Assembly: GCF_900104415.1 (NCBI RefSeq)
Contig: NZ_FMXR01000005.1
Coordinates: 1-64,000, forward strand
DNA length: 64,000 nt
Reading direction: 5' to 3'
Source: Eubacterium oxidoreducens
GTDB taxonomy: Bacteria > Bacillota > Clostridia > Lachnospirales > Lachnospiraceae
The notes beneath the pieces were generated by a model. It was not told where the DNA came from and searched no databases. It saw only the letters and a list, made by a program, of their open reading frames with translations. Both the position numbers and the translations under genes were made by a program. Positions 53,112-62,594 of this stretch are shown here, in pieces (the first letter of the stretch is position 1; every line of letters begins with the position of its first letter).

Positions 53112-53885
53112 ATGAGTGAGTCTTATGAATATATATTAGAGACAGAGCATGTCAGCAAAAGCTTTGGCAGCCTTGAAGTCTTAAAGGATATTAATCTCAA
53201 AGTGAAAAAGGGGGAAGTGATTTGTATTATCGGACCTTCGGGTGCCGGTAAGCCCACCTATCTTCGTTCACTAAATCAGCTTGAGACGATTACTAGCGGT
53301 AAGATTTTTATTAAGGGAGACTTGTTCTTGCACCGTGAAAAGGATCATACGATTGCGGATGTCAGCAAAGCACAAAGAAAAGCACTTCTTTTAGAAATGG
53401 GAATGTGCTTTCAACGTTTTAATTTGTTTCCGCACAAGACCGTCCTTGAGAATGTTATGCTTGCCCCGATTACCGTGAAGAAGGAACATCCACAGCAGGT
53501 GCAGGCAGAAGCCATGGAGCTTCTTGAGAGTGTTGGTCTTGCTGATAAAGCGAATGAGTATCCATCGCGTTTGTCAGGAGGACAGCAGCAGCGTGTGGCA
53601 ATTGCAAGAGCGCTGGCTATGAAACCGGAAATCATGCTTTTTGATGAACCGACTTCTGCATTGGATCCGGAGCTTGTCGGAGATGTGCTTCAGGTTATGA
53701 AAGATCTAGCAGCAAAAGGAATGACAATGCTGTGCGTGACACATGAGATGGGATTTGCCAGAGATGTGGCAGATCGAGTGTTGTTTATGGCCGATGGGAT
53801 TATTGCGGAAGAAGGCAGACCGGAGGACTTATTTACAAATCCACAGAATCCTAGAACACAGGCATTTTTAAAGTCTGTTTTATAA
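53112..53885 (+). CDS. Amino-acid ABC transporter ATPase with altered Walker A
   Basis: 257 residues, normal length. The signature [17 protein letters not shown], Walker [15 protein letters not shown] and the H-loop VTHEMGFA are standard. The Walker A reads [14 protein letters not shown]: proline (codon CCC, 53252-53254) replaces the Ser/Thr after the lysine that binds Mg-ATP. The Q-loop region is [10 protein letters not shown] rather than FQQ. As written the site should bind ATP poorly. One base change (TCC to CCC) would explain it, so a real mutation and a sequencing error are both possible. Confidence 0.9.
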   Translation: MSESYEYILETEHVSKSFGSLEVLKDINLKVKKGEVICIIGPSGAGKPTYLRSLNQLETITSGKIFIKGDLFLHREKDHTIADVSKAQRKALLLEMGMCFQRFNLFPHKTVLENVMLAPITVKKEHPQQVQAEAMELLESVGLADKANEYPSRLSGGQQQRVAIARALAMKPEIMLFDEPTSALDPELVGDVLQVMKDLAAKGMTMLCVTHEMGFARDVADRVLFMADGIIAEEGRPEDLFTNPQNPRTQAFLKSVL

Positions 53886-53897
53886 GGATGAATTGAC

Positions 53898-53933
53898 AGC
53901 CCGTAGGAGCGATTTGCTCTGCGGGCTTTTTTT
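53898..53933 (+). terminator. Terminator of the amino-acid ABC operon
   Basis: AGCCCG-T-AGGAGC pairs with GCTCT-G-CGGGCT, then seven T's. Confidence 0.9.
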
Positions 53934-54104
53934 ATTGAAGAAGGTTAAATAAGATAATTGTATAAATAGCATAGAATATACAAATAAATATAGTGAATCT
54001 GCGAATAGTAAAAAACAGCAAGTGCAACTAAAATAGATACGTAGAAAATATCTATAGAAAATATAGGGAAAGACAATAATTGGAAATCAGGAGGAAATAT
54101 CAAG

Positions 54105-56825
54105 ATGATCAAACTAATCATTGATGGTCAGGCGGTCACATCTGAGGATGGTGGTTCCATTCTTAAGGTGGCAAGAGACAATGGCATCAAGATACCGACA
54201 CTTTGTTATCTGGAAGATGTAAGCGAAGTAGGCTCTTGTCGTATCTGTGTAGTTGAGGTAGAAGGAAGAGATGAGCTTGTTACAGCTTGTAATACACCGG
54301 CAGCAGATGGGATGGTAATTCTGACCAATAGCGATAAGGTTCGCGAGAGCAGAAAGACGATGCTCAATCTTATATTAGCGAATCATAATAAGGATTGCTT
54401 TAACTGTGGAAAGAACGGAATGTGTGAGTTAGAAGCACTGTGCCGTGAGTATGAAGTAGAAGAATCTACTTATGTACCAACGAAAAAGCAGGAGCAGAAA
54501 GTATATAAAGATCAAAATCCGTTCCTTGTGTACGATGAATCCAAGTGTATTCAGTGTCAGCGCTGCGTGAATACCTGTGCGCATGTAACAGGAAGAAAAG
54601 CGATAGATGTAAAGCGTGATGGAACACACATGCTGATAGATCTTCCATTCGGTGAAGATTGGAAGTCAACGCTTTGCGAATCTTGCGGTAACTGTTCTCA
54701 AGCCTGTCCGACAGGAGCTTTGACAGAAAAGAGAAGAAAAGAATATCGTGAATGGCAGACGAAAAAAGTTCGTACTACATGTCCGCATTGTGCAACCGGA
54801 TGCCAATACGATTTGGTTGTAAAAGATAATAAGATTGTAGATGTAATTGCAGCAGATGGACCATCTAATCATGGAAAACTTTGTGTAAAAGGACGTTCCG
54901 GTTCCTTTGATTTTGTACATTCACCGGATCGTATCAAATATCCTTTGATTAAGAATAAAAAGACCGGTGAGTTCGAAAGAGCAAGCTGGGATGAAGCACT
55001 GGATTTGGTAGCTTCTAAGTTTATGGAGATTAAGAAAAAGTATGGCTCTGATTCGCTTGCCGGATTTGCCTGCTCAAGATCACCAAATGAAGATGTCTAC
55101 ATGGTGCAGAAGATGGTACGTACTTGCTTTGGAACCAACAATACCGATAACTGTGCCCGCGTATGTCATTCGGCTTCCGTTGCCGGACTCGCTATGACAC
55201 TTGGTTCAGGCGCAATGACAAATCCAATTTATGATATTACACATGATGTGGATGCTATTCTTTTGGTTGGATCCAATCCGGAAGAAGCGCATCCGGTTGT
55301 TGGTATGCAGATTAGACAGGCAGTGCAAAACGGAACGAAATTAATAGTCGTAGATCCACGTGACATTGGCCTTACAAAATATGCAGATATTCATCTGAAG
55401 ATTGAACCGGGTACCAATATCGCATTTGCAAATGGTATGATGCATATCATGATTGAGGAGAATCTCATTGATAAGAAGTTCGTGGAAGAGCGTACAGAAG
55501 GTTTTGAAGAATTAGCAGAAATTGTTAAGGATTATACACCGGAAAAGGTAGCTAAAATCTGCCACATTGAAAAGGAAAGATTGATTGAAGCTGCAAGAAT
55601 GTATGCAACAGCGAATAAGGCGCCGATTATATATTGCTTGGGCGTAACAGAGCATTCGGAAGGTACAAGAGGCGTAATGTCAATGTCTAATATGGCAATG
55701 CTTTGTGGCAAGCTTGGACGTGAAGGTTGTGGAGTAAATCCTCTTCGTGGACAGAACAACGTGCAAGGTGCTTGCGATATGGGTGCTATGCCAACAGATT
55801 TCCCTGGATATCAGAAAGTAAAGAATCCGGATGTTGTTAAGAAATTTGAAGAAGCATGGGGCGTAGAGCTTTCAAAAGAACCTGGTATTCATGCAACAGA
55901 TGTGTTCCCGGCAGCGATTGAAGGTAAGATTAAAGGCCTTTATATCTATGGAGAAGATCCGGTTGTAACAGATGCGGATACAACACATATTATAAAAGCA
56001 CTTAAGAGTCTTGATTTCTTTGTGATTCAGGAATTGTTTATGACAGAGACAGCACAACTTGCAGATGTCATCTTGCCTGGTATGTCATATGCTGAAAAAG
56101 AAGGAACATTCTCAAATACGGAAAGACGTGTACAAAGAGTACGTAAAGCTGTTGATTTGACACAGAATCCGGAATTTGATATTCGTTTGGATACGGATAT
56201 TATCATTGATCTTATGAATCGTATGGGATATCCGCAAAAACAGATGACATCCGCAGAAATCATGGATGAGATTGCGTCCTTGACACCGTCATTTGCCGGA
56301 ATTTCACATGAAAGACTTGACAGTGAAGAGTGTGCAAAAAATGCTCTTCAATGGCCATGTACTTCCAAAGACCATCCTGGAACGCCAATTATGCATGTTG
56401 GTAAGTTCTCAAGAGGACTTGGTTGGCTTTATCCAACGGAATATACACCTTCTAAGGAACTTCCGGATGAAGAATACCCATTGTTCTTGATGACAGGACG
56501 TATCCTTTATCATTACACAACTCGTGCTATGACAGGCCGTACTCCGGGACTTATGGAGATTGAAGGTAAATCCTTTATCGAGATGAACGAGCAGGATGCG
56601 GATCGTCTTGGAATTAAGGATGGTGAACTTGTTAAGGCATCTTCACGTCGAGGAACTATTCAGACAACCGCTAGAGTTGGAACGAAGGTATCGCCCGGAG
56701 AAACTTGGATGCCGTTCCATTTCCCGGATGGAAACTGCAACTGGTTGACGAATGCAGCGCTTGATCCGTTCTGCCGTATTCCGGAATACAAGGTGTGTGC
56801 AATTAAGGTTGAGAAAATAAAATAA
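54105..56825 (+). CDS. NAD-type formate dehydrogenase alpha subunit, cysteine form
   Basis: 906 residues. In order: a 2Fe-2S domain (CYLEDVSEVGSCRICVVEVE), a His-Cys cluster (NHNKDCFNCGKNGMCELEALC, first 20 residues shown as a motif pair HNKDC and CxxCxxxxxC), two 4Fe-4S motifs (CIQCQRCVNTCAH, CESCGNCSQACPTGA), the 4Fe-4S of the catalytic domain (CPHCATGCQYD), and the molybdopterin domains. The metal ligand is Cys about 355 in CARVCHSASVAGL (codon TGT), so it is not a selenoprotein. It should convert formate and CO2. No diaphorase, ferredoxin or hydrogenase partner gene is in the window. It is single, with AGGAGG before the ATG. Confidence 0.9.
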   Translation: MIKLIIDGQAVTSEDGGSILKVARDNGIKIPTLCYLEDVSEVGSCRICVVEVEGRDELVTACNTPAADGMVILTNSDKVRESRKTMLNLILANHNKDCFNCGKNGMCELEALCREYEVEESTYVPTKKQEQKVYKDQNPFLVYDESKCIQCQRCVNTCAHVTGRKAIDVKRDGTHMLIDLPFGEDWKSTLCESCGNCSQACPTGALTEKRRKEYREWQTKKVRTTCPHCATGCQYDLVVKDNKIVDVIAADGPSNHGKLCVKGRSGSFDFVHSPDRIKYPLIKNKKTGEFERASWDEALDLVASKFMEIKKKYGSDSLAGFACSRSPNEDVYMVQKMVRTCFGTNNTDNCARVCHSASVAGLAMTLGSGAMTNPIYDITHDVDAILLVGSNPEEAHPVVGMQIRQAVQNGTKLIVVDPRDIGLTKYADIHLKIEPGTNIAFANGMMHIMIEENLIDKKFVEERTEGFEELAEIVKDYTPEKVAKICHIEKERLIEAARMYATANKAPIIYCLGVTEHSEGTRGVMSMSNMAMLCGKLGREGCGVNPLRGQNNVQGACDMGAMPTDFPGYQKVKNPDVVKKFEEAWGVELSKEPGIHATDVFPAAIEGKIKGLYIYGEDPVVTDADTTHIIKALKSLDFFVIQELFMTETAQLADVILPGMSYAEKEGTFSNTERRVQRVRKAVDLTQNPEFDIRLDTDIIIDLMNRMGYPQKQMTSAEIMDEIASLTPSFAGISHERLDSEECAKNALQWPCTSKDHPGTPIMHVGKFSRGLGWLYPTEYTPSKELPDEEYPLFLMTGRILYHYTTRAMTGRTPGLMEIEGKSFIEMNEQDADRLGIKDGELVKASSRRGTIQTTARVGTKVSPGETWMPFHFPDGNCNWLTNAALDPFCRIPEYKVCAIKVEKIK

Positions 56826-56836
56826 TAATCAGATTA

Positions 56837-56890
56837 CAAAAGGATTGTGGTCGCAAGTGGTGGAAACTGCATGTGACAACGATTCTTTTG
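56837..56890 (+). ncRNA. Long hairpin after the formate dehydrogenase gene
   Basis: Arms of 19 bases (56837-56855 and 56872-56890; CAAAAGGATTGTGGTCGCA against TGTGACAACGATTCTTTTG) pair with one mismatch and a few G-T pairs. No T-run follows. It may protect the mRNA end. Confidence 0.45.
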
Positions 56891-56927
56891 CAATTATAAT
56901 AATAGGAGAAAACACGAAACGAAAATG

Positions 56928-56936
56928 TGTTATAAT
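56928..56936 (+). promoter_or_regulatory. Extended -10 promoter of the LytTR gene
   Basis: TGT-TATAAT (-10 at 56931-56936); no good -35 box. Confidence 0.45.
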
Positions 56937-56980
56937 CATTTTCAAAGGTATTTTTGCTGTTTAGTAGGGAGACAATTCTA

Positions 56981-57712
56981 ATGACATATAGAGTGGGGAT
57001 ATGTGCAACCAGTGAGGTTGTAATTAGTGGAATTAAGAGTTCGGTAGAAAATTTCTTTGAGAATGTAGATGATAAAGTTGAATTTCGTATTTGGTCAAAA
57101 GAAGCAGTGGGAAGATTTGATGAGTGGTATGCGGGAAACCTAAATCTCATATTCTTTGATTTGGATGAGAATGAAATTGGAACAATGCTATGTGGGAGAC
57201 TTCTTCGAGAAGAATTAGAGGATCATAAAACGCATTTTGTTGTTCTTTCGGCTAATTTGCACGTGAAAACAGAACTTTTTAGAATCCATCCATATGATTG
57301 TTTGATAAAACCGATCCAAGAAAGCGAAATGCATCAGATGTTAAATTCGCTTTATTTAAAGGATGCGATGGATTTGCGTATGTTTTGGTACAAGAAAAAA
57401 CAAAATATTTGTGCAGTGCCTTTTTCTTGTATTCAATTTTGGGAAAGTAAGCAGCATTGCCTCAAGATGCAAACGACCCTGGAAGACACGATAGAGTTTT
57501 CGGGAAAATTAAGTGATATAACTGAGCGGCTTCCGGGTAATTTTGTCAGGTTGTCGCAATCCTATATTGTGAATATAGATTATATTCATGAATATGGTAA
57601 ACGAAAAGTGATTATGAAAGATGGTACGGAAATATCTGTGACGAAGCCGTATCGGACAGCTTATAATATTTTGTATGATGATGTGAAACAAAAAGTGGGA
57701 AAATGTAGATGA
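56981..57712 (+). CDS. LytTR-family response regulator
   Basis: 243 residues from ATG 56981; the TTG at 56954 is upstream of the ribosome site TAGGGAG. A receiver-like domain (about 1-125) has LIFFDLDENE with the likely phospho-Asp and CLIKPIQESE with the conserved Lys-Pro. The LytTR DNA-binding domain (about 140-240) shows IQFWESKQHCLKM, LPGNFVRLSQSYIVNIDYI and KRKVIMKDGTEISVTKPYR. No histidine kinase gene is adjacent. It precedes a small membrane protein and an ABC system and probably controls them. Confidence 0.85.
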   Translation: MTYRVGICATSEVVISGIKSSVENFFENVDDKVEFRIWSKEAVGRFDEWYAGNLNLIFFDLDENEIGTMLCGRLLREELEDHKTHFVVLSANLHVKTELFRIHPYDCLIKPIQESEMHQMLNSLYLKDAMDLRMFWYKKKQNICAVPFSCIQFWESKQHCLKMQTTLEDTIEFSGKLSDITERLPGNFVRLSQSYIVNIDYIHEYGKRKVIMKDGTEISVTKPYRTAYNILYDDVKQKVGKCR

Positions 57713-57797
57713 TAATGCCCTTGAACTAGTAAAAAAGTGAAAAATGTGTCGATTTATTTTGAAATTATGCAAATTAGATTTGGGGGGACGAAGGATA

Positions 57798-57806
57798 TGC
57801 TATAAT
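57798..57806 (+). promoter_or_regulatory. Extended -10 promoter of the small-protein/ABC operon
   Basis: TGC-TATAAT (-10 at 57801-57806), about 38 bases before the ATG at 57844; -35 is weak. Confidence 0.45.
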
Positions 57807-57843
57807 AAAACAAAATTGTAAACTGTAGCATAAAGGAGGAAGT

Positions 57844-57999
57844 ATGGCTTTTATTTTGGGAACAATCTTGCAGTATGCTTGGATTGTGTTGGTTATAATT
57901 GTTATTGTAGTATTTTATAGAAAACTAAAGAAAATTTCTCAGCATACAGAAGAAATTGCAACTATTTTGAGAGATAAAGACAAAAAGGAAGATTTATAA
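57844..57999 (+). CDS. Small single-helix membrane protein (51 residues)
   Basis: ATG 57844 has an AAAGGAGG ribosome site and the frame closes at TAA 57997-57999. The chain starts MAFILGTILQYAWIVLVIIV and continues into one membrane helix, then a basic stretch (FYRKLKKISQ) and a charged tail ending KDKKEDL. It is not similar to a family I recognise. Such small proteins often modulate ABC transporters or kinases. It lies between the LytTR gene and the ABC genes, with its own promoter. Confidence 0.75.
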   Translation: MAFILGTILQYAWIVLVIIVIVVFYRKLKKISQHTEEIATILRDKDKKEDL

Positions 58000-58082
58000 T
58001 TGGAGTGAGTCAAATTTGTGGCACGCTCTTTATTTGGGTATATTGTGGCTCAATGCTTTTTATCGTAGTAGGGAGGGGGTAC

Positions 58083-59879
58083 ATGCAAATGTTTTTGCTG
58101 GAATTGAAGGAGGAAGTTCGAAAAAAATACGTATTAGTGGTTTTGGGAGCTTTGTTTATTGCAACAGGAGCGCTTACAAAATATTTCTCGCGTGGAAATG
58201 AATTTATACAGGGATTTCAGATTTCTCAGAGAGTGGCAATTATTGTGTTTGTGGGGATGTTATTTATTTCATATGAAATGTTTTCGAATCTACAAAAAAA
58301 AGACTTTGTTGAAAATTTGAAAATTCATAAAGGGGGACTTGCTAAGTATGTAGCAGTAAAGCACGTAATGGTTTTGATTGCTGTGGGTGCTATTTTTTTG
58401 CTCGTTTTCCTAATGGATGATATAGCCTTAAATCATGTGGGATTACAGGAAGAATTGTTTGTAATGTTCATGAAAGTGCTCGTGCTGAACTTTTTGCTTT
58501 GCCCCTTGGTTGGAGTTTTTGTTGGGAAGTGTTTTGCGTATTTATTCAGGCGAAAATGGGGAGGATATTTTGCGGTTCTGATTGTTGCGATTTTGGTTTG
58601 TAGATTGTTTTATGCAGTCAATATTGCAATGTATGAACTATTGGGAGTGAATCTGGATGGGATTTATCGCTTCTTTCAGTTAGAACAGCCAAATGATACG
58701 TGGGTTGTAGATTATCAATATTTGGTTCCGGCAGAAAGTTATCGTTTTTATATTTATTTGACTTGGATTTTAGCATCACAAGCAATCATTCTTTTGATGA
58801 AAAGACCAATTGCCAGGAAAAAAGTAAGCCTCATCTTGGGAGCGGTCTGTGTGATCTTTTGCATTAATTCGATGAAAAATGTGATAACAGCAGGAAATTA
58901 TCTCAATTATGATTTGAACGTAAGGACGGCATCAAATAAGTCGGCAGAATTTCAAGATACAGTAGAATGCGAGGAGGAAGCAGCGGACTTTACGGTGGAA
59001 AAATATGAAATTACACCTTATTTTTCTGCGGATAGTTATACGTTTGGTGCTGAGACCACGGTATATTTGGGCGAGGAAGAGGTTGAAGAGTATAAGTTTA
59101 CCTTGTATCGCGGATTTGATTGGGTGTATATTTACGATGAGAATCGAAAAAAAGTCGAATATACCAGAGAGGGGGATTATATTACAGTAAAGACCGATGG
59201 TAAGGTGTCGCAATTGACGTTTGAGTATGACGGCTGGAATCCATCGTTTTACGCAATGAGTGGTGCTGTGTATTTGCCTGGCTATTTCGCGTATTATCCG
59301 CAAGCTGGTTTTCGAAGCGTGTTTATAAATTCGAAGGATGAAGATGGGAACCTTCAGATGGGATATAACACAAGCGAAGAGCTTCTTCAGGAAACAGAAT
59401 TTGAAATTGGTTTTTTGGAAGATGGTCAGATAGAATATACCAATTTAGATGCGGTGTCACAAGAGGAAATTGACAATGGCGACATTGATGAGTTTCCGGC
59501 AAACTATAAGGGCGTAACGAATTTACCAACGCTGATAGGTGGAAATGTAACAGAAACGCAAATAGATGGATATCGTGTGGTTTATCAAAGTCTCGTTGAA
59601 AAGACGCTTGGGTTTAATTTTTCACCAGATGAATTGATGGATGCATTGGAGGCAAGATGTGATGAGACAGGCGTAGATATTTTGAAAAATCACTCGATTG
59701 ATACTATTGTCTTTGTGCCAAAGTCAGCGGAGATTAGTGACATGTGGGCGACAAGTAATATTTGTGGAAATATATTGTATCTGGGAGTAGAAAATATGTA
59801 TTTGGAAGAAGAGGCGGATACTTTGGCAGAAGAAATCATAGAGACCTATGTTGAGAGCAGGGAGGCAGCGAATGAATAA
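58083..59879 (+). CDS. Large ABC-2-like membrane protein with extracytoplasmic C-terminal domain
   Basis: 598 residues from ATG 58083, preceded by GGGAGGGGG; a GTG at 58005 is open but lacks support. Six to seven helices fill about 1-295 (for example VLVVLGALFIATGALTKYF and ISQRVAIIVFVGMLFISYEM). The rest (about 300-598) looks extracytoplasmic, with beta-rich acidic sequence and no family I can name. The stop overlaps the start of the ATPase gene, so it is the main permease of this ABC unit. Confidence 0.7.
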   Translation: MQMFLLELKEEVRKKYVLVVLGALFIATGALTKYFSRGNEFIQGFQISQRVAIIVFVGMLFISYEMFSNLQKKDFVENLKIHKGGLAKYVAVKHVMVLIAVGAIFLLVFLMDDIALNHVGLQEELFVMFMKVLVLNFLLCPLVGVFVGKCFAYLFRRKWGGYFAVLIVAILVCRLFYAVNIAMYELLGVNLDGIYRFFQLEQPNDTWVVDYQYLVPAESYRFYIYLTWILASQAIILLMKRPIARKKVSLILGAVCVIFCINSMKNVITAGNYLNYDLNVRTASNKSAEFQDTVECEEEAADFTVEKYEITPYFSADSYTFGAETTVYLGEEEVEEYKFTLYRGFDWVYIYDENRKKVEYTREGDYITVKTDGKVSQLTFEYDGWNPSFYAMSGAVYLPGYFAYYPQAGFRSVFINSKDEDGNLQMGYNTSEELLQETEFEIGFLEDGQIEYTNLDAVSQEEIDNGDIDEFPANYKGVTNLPTLIGGNVTETQIDGYRVVYQSLVEKTLGFNFSPDELMDALEARCDETGVDILKNHSIDTIVFVPKSAEISDMWATSNICGNILYLGVENMYLEEEADTLAEEIIETYVESREAANE

Positions 59880-60570
59880 AGTAGAACTTAAGATGAATCA
59901 GGTAGTGGTTTCGTTTCGCAAAGATCGAGCTTTGAATGGGATAACTCTTACAATGGAACCGGGAATATATGGATTGATTGGTGAAAACGGAGCCGGTAAG
60001 ACAACTTTGTTTCGTTCTACGTTAGAGGTGCAATCATACAAGGGAGTGATTACGAAAAATGGAATTTCTTCAATTGGATACGTCCCGCAACACTTTGACT
60101 GTTTGAAACGACTTACGGTTGGCGAAACGATGAAGTATTTTTGCAGTTTAAAGAATATTTCGCATAGTCAAAGGCGAGAGGATATTGAACGTGTTTTAAC
60201 TATTGTTAATTTGACGGAGGAAAGAGATAAGCTAATCAAAAATCTTTCGGGTGGAATGCTTCGGCGAGTAGGAATTGCACAGGCACTTTTGGGGGAACCT
60301 CAGCTGTTGATTATGGATGAACCGACTGTGGGGTTGGATCCAGCAGAACGTGTGAATTTTCGAAATATTATCAAAAAAATAAAGGGTGATAGAATTGTTT
60401 GGATTTCTTCACATGAGATTGGAGAATTAGAGCAGATGTGTGATCGTTTTATGCTGATGAAACAAGGAAGTCTGGTTTGCATGGGGGATTTAGAAACACT
60501 TTATCAGGAATATGAAACGGACAATATCGAGACTCTTTATTTCAAGGCGATGGGAAAGGAAATATGCTAA
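59872..60570 (+). CDS. ABC transporter ATPase
   Basis: 232 residues from ATG 59872, with GGGAGG ten bases upstream. Walker A GENGAGKTTLFRS, signature LSGGMLRRVGIAQALL, Walker B LLIMDEPTVGLDP and H-loop WISSHEIGELE are complete. It is of the CcmA/drug and bacteriocin export type. It overlaps the large permease gene and is followed one base after its stop by a second permease gene. Confidence 0.93.
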   Translation: MNKVELKMNQVVVSFRKDRALNGITLTMEPGIYGLIGENGAGKTTLFRSTLEVQSYKGVITKNGISSIGYVPQHFDCLKRLTVGETMKYFCSLKNISHSQRREDIERVLTIVNLTEERDKLIKNLSGGMLRRVGIAQALLGEPQLLIMDEPTVGLDPAERVNFRNIIKKIKGDRIVWISSHEIGELEQMCDRFMLMKQGSLVCMGDLETLYQEYETDNIETLYFKAMGKEIC

Positions 60571-60571
60571 G

Positions 60572-61258
60572 ATGCTTAGAAATAATGCGGAAATATTTTG
60601 CTGGTATATCAAAAATGCAAAAACCGTATTTGTCACATATTTAATACTGTTTTGGGTGCTGATTCCTGTTATCGCATGTGTTTATACAAGAGGTGGAATT
60701 CAAGATGATTCCGAATTGGTCTATACGTATTCGATGTATGTTATGAGTATTGTTGTTGCAATGTTTGGAAGCGTGCCGCTATTCATTTCATTTCAAGAGG
60801 TGTATAAAGATGCAGTTTATGAAAGTATTCAAATAGCTGGGGGCTTTCGAGAGAGTTGTATATTCGCTTATCATTATGTTTTCAGTGCGATAGTGCTAGG
60901 GGTGACATCTCTGATTGTGAGATTGGTGCTTTTGCGAGTGGATGAGGCTACAGATATTTGGAGATGTATGGGAAGTTATTTGGTGCTTGTATGGCTAAGT
61001 ATGTCGGTAGCGCACTTCGTGATCCATTTTACTAAAGCGGTATATCCGGTATTTGTATTTGTGGAAATATATGCAATTTTGTGTCAAATCATGAATGTAG
61101 GGAGAGAATCTTGGCTCAATGCATATTCGATATTAGACGAGGCGGGGAGCATATGGTGGAAAAAGCTGCTTGTATATGCGTTGCTTGGTTTTTTCTTGGA
61201 ACAAATAATATGGCGACGAGTCGGTAGGCGGAGCGATAGAATTAATATAAAGAATTGA
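60572..61258 (+). CDS. Small ABC-2-like permease
   Basis: 228 residues from ATG 60572, directly after the ATPase stop; an in-frame ATG at 60512 lies inside the ATPase gene. Six or so membrane helices are visible, with TYLILFWVLIPVIACVYT first and LVYALLGFFLEQIIWRRVGR last. No family is clear. It completes a three-protein ABC unit with the two genes before it. The cargo is unknown. Confidence 0.72.
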   Translation: MLRNNAEIFCWYIKNAKTVFVTYLILFWVLIPVIACVYTRGGIQDDSELVYTYSMYVMSIVVAMFGSVPLFISFQEVYKDAVYESIQIAGGFRESCIFAYHYVFSAIVLGVTSLIVRLVLLRVDEATDIWRCMGSYLVLVWLSMSVAHFVIHFTKAVYPVFVFVEIYAILCQIMNVGRESWLNAYSILDEAGSIWWKKLLVYALLGFFLEQIIWRRVGRRSDRINIKN

Positions 61259-61269
61259 ATACTTATACA

Positions 61270-61332
61270 AATGCGTGTATATGAGACTGATTTTGACGTT
61301 GAAAATCAGGATGCTATACATGCATTTTTTTT
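61270..61332 (+). terminator. Terminator of the ABC operon
   Basis: AATGCGTGTATA (61270-61281) pairs with TATACATGCATT (61315-61326); an inner CTGATTTT/AAAATCAG hairpin and eight T's complete it. Confidence 0.72.
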
Positions 61333-61437
61333 AGGAGGAAAACCTTGTAGGATAATCTAGAAAGCCTAGAATAAAAATGATCTTAGGGAAATCTGTTAGC
61401 GCACCGGTTTCGGAGTGTAGAACTTTTATAAGGGAAA

Positions 61438-61446
61438 TGATATAAT
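61438..61446 (+). promoter_or_regulatory. Extended -10 promoter of mtnA
   Basis: TGA-TATAAT (-10 at 61441-61446), about 38 bases before the ATG. No riboswitch fold was recognised in the leader. Confidence 0.4.
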
Positions 61447-61483
61447 AATCGTTAACAAAGTTTGGAAAGAATGAGGAGTAACT

Positions 61484-62563
61484 ATGGAAACAAAGAAAAC
61501 AATTCTGGACTACGAGACGGTTCATTTGGATGATGAGAACAACGCGATGATTATCATCGACCAGACGCAGCTTCCGGGTAAGACAGAGTTATTGACGCTG
61601 ACAACGGCAAAGCAGATCTGGGATGCAATCTATCTGTTGCAGGTAAGAGGTGCACCGGCAATCGGAGTGGCAGCCGGATATGGAATCTATTTGCTGGCAA
61701 AGCAGATTGTAACAGAGGATTATGATGCTTTTTATAAAGAATTTAAAAAGCAAAAGGAATATTTAGACTCTTCAAGACCGACTGCAGTTAACTTGTCCTG
61801 GGCACTCAATCGTATGGAAGCGGTTGTTACAGCAAATCAAGACAAGTCAGTAGCACAAATAAAGCAGCTTTTGAAGGAAGAAGCGATAGAGATTCAACAA
61901 GAAGATATTCGGGTATGCAAAGCAATCGGAGAGAATGGACTTGCACTTGTGAAACCCGGAGACGGAATATTAACACATTGTAACGCGGGACAGCTTGCGA
62001 CAAGTAGATATGGAACCGCAACAGCACCGATTTACTTAGGTCATGAGAGAGGATATGAATTTCGGGTCTATGCAGATGAGACAAGACCGCTTTTGCAGGG
62101 AGCACGATTGACTGCATATGAACTTCAGTCAGCCGGTGTGAACGTGACCTTGATTTGCGATAGCGCTTCCTCTACCGTTATGCGTAATGGATGGATTGAT
62201 GCTATATTTGTGGGGTGTGATAGAGTGGCAGCCAATGGGGATGTGGCGAATAAAGTGGGAACCGCGAATGTGGCAGCAGTTGCAGCAAGATATCATATAC
62301 CGATGTATGTATGCGCACCGACTTCGACAATCGATTTGAATACTCCGACAGGTGATCAGATTAAGATAGAAGAACGACCGGCTGAGGAAGTTACCGAGAT
62401 GTGGTATGAAAAAAGAATGGCACCGGATGATGTAAGAGTATATAATCCGGCATTTGATGTGACCGATCATGAATTGATTGCAGGTATAGTGACAGAGTAT
62501 GGCGTTGCAAAAGCACCATACACGGAATCACTAAAAGAAATTATGGCTAAGAAAAATGCTTAG
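61484..62563 (+). CDS. mtnA: S-methyl-5-thioribose-1-phosphate isomerase
   Basis: 359 residues, the usual 340-360. Marks: [37 protein letters not shown] with the catalytic Cys, and [17 protein letters not shown] with the catalytic Asp. It opens the sugar ring in methionine salvage. No other mtn gene is near, so it may act with distant genes or in a related sugar pathway. AGGAG precedes the ATG. Confidence 0.93.
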   Translation: METKKTILDYETVHLDDENNAMIIIDQTQLPGKTELLTLTTAKQIWDAIYLLQVRGAPAIGVAAGYGIYLLAKQIVTEDYDAFYKEFKKQKEYLDSSRPTAVNLSWALNRMEAVVTANQDKSVAQIKQLLKEEAIEIQQEDIRVCKAIGENGLALVKPGDGILTHCNAGQLATSRYGTATAPIYLGHERGYEFRVYADETRPLLQGARLTAYELQSAGVNVTLICDSASSTVMRNGWIDAIFVGCDRVAANGDVANKVGTANVAAVAARYHIPMYVCAPTSTIDLNTPTGDQIKIEERPAEEVTEMWYEKRMAPDDVRVYNPAFDVTDHELIAGIVTEYGVAKAPYTESLKEIMAKKNA

Positions 62564-62594
62564 CAATTGATAAAGAAAGAAGGAAATGATACAA

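Noticed and set aside
55159-55170. Selenocysteine site in the formate dehydrogenase
   Set aside because: The codon at the metal-ligand position is TGT (Cys), not TGA, and the frame is continuous.
61333-61483. SAM or other riboswitch before mtnA
   Set aside because: No recognisable fold or terminator/anti-terminator pair was found in the short leader.
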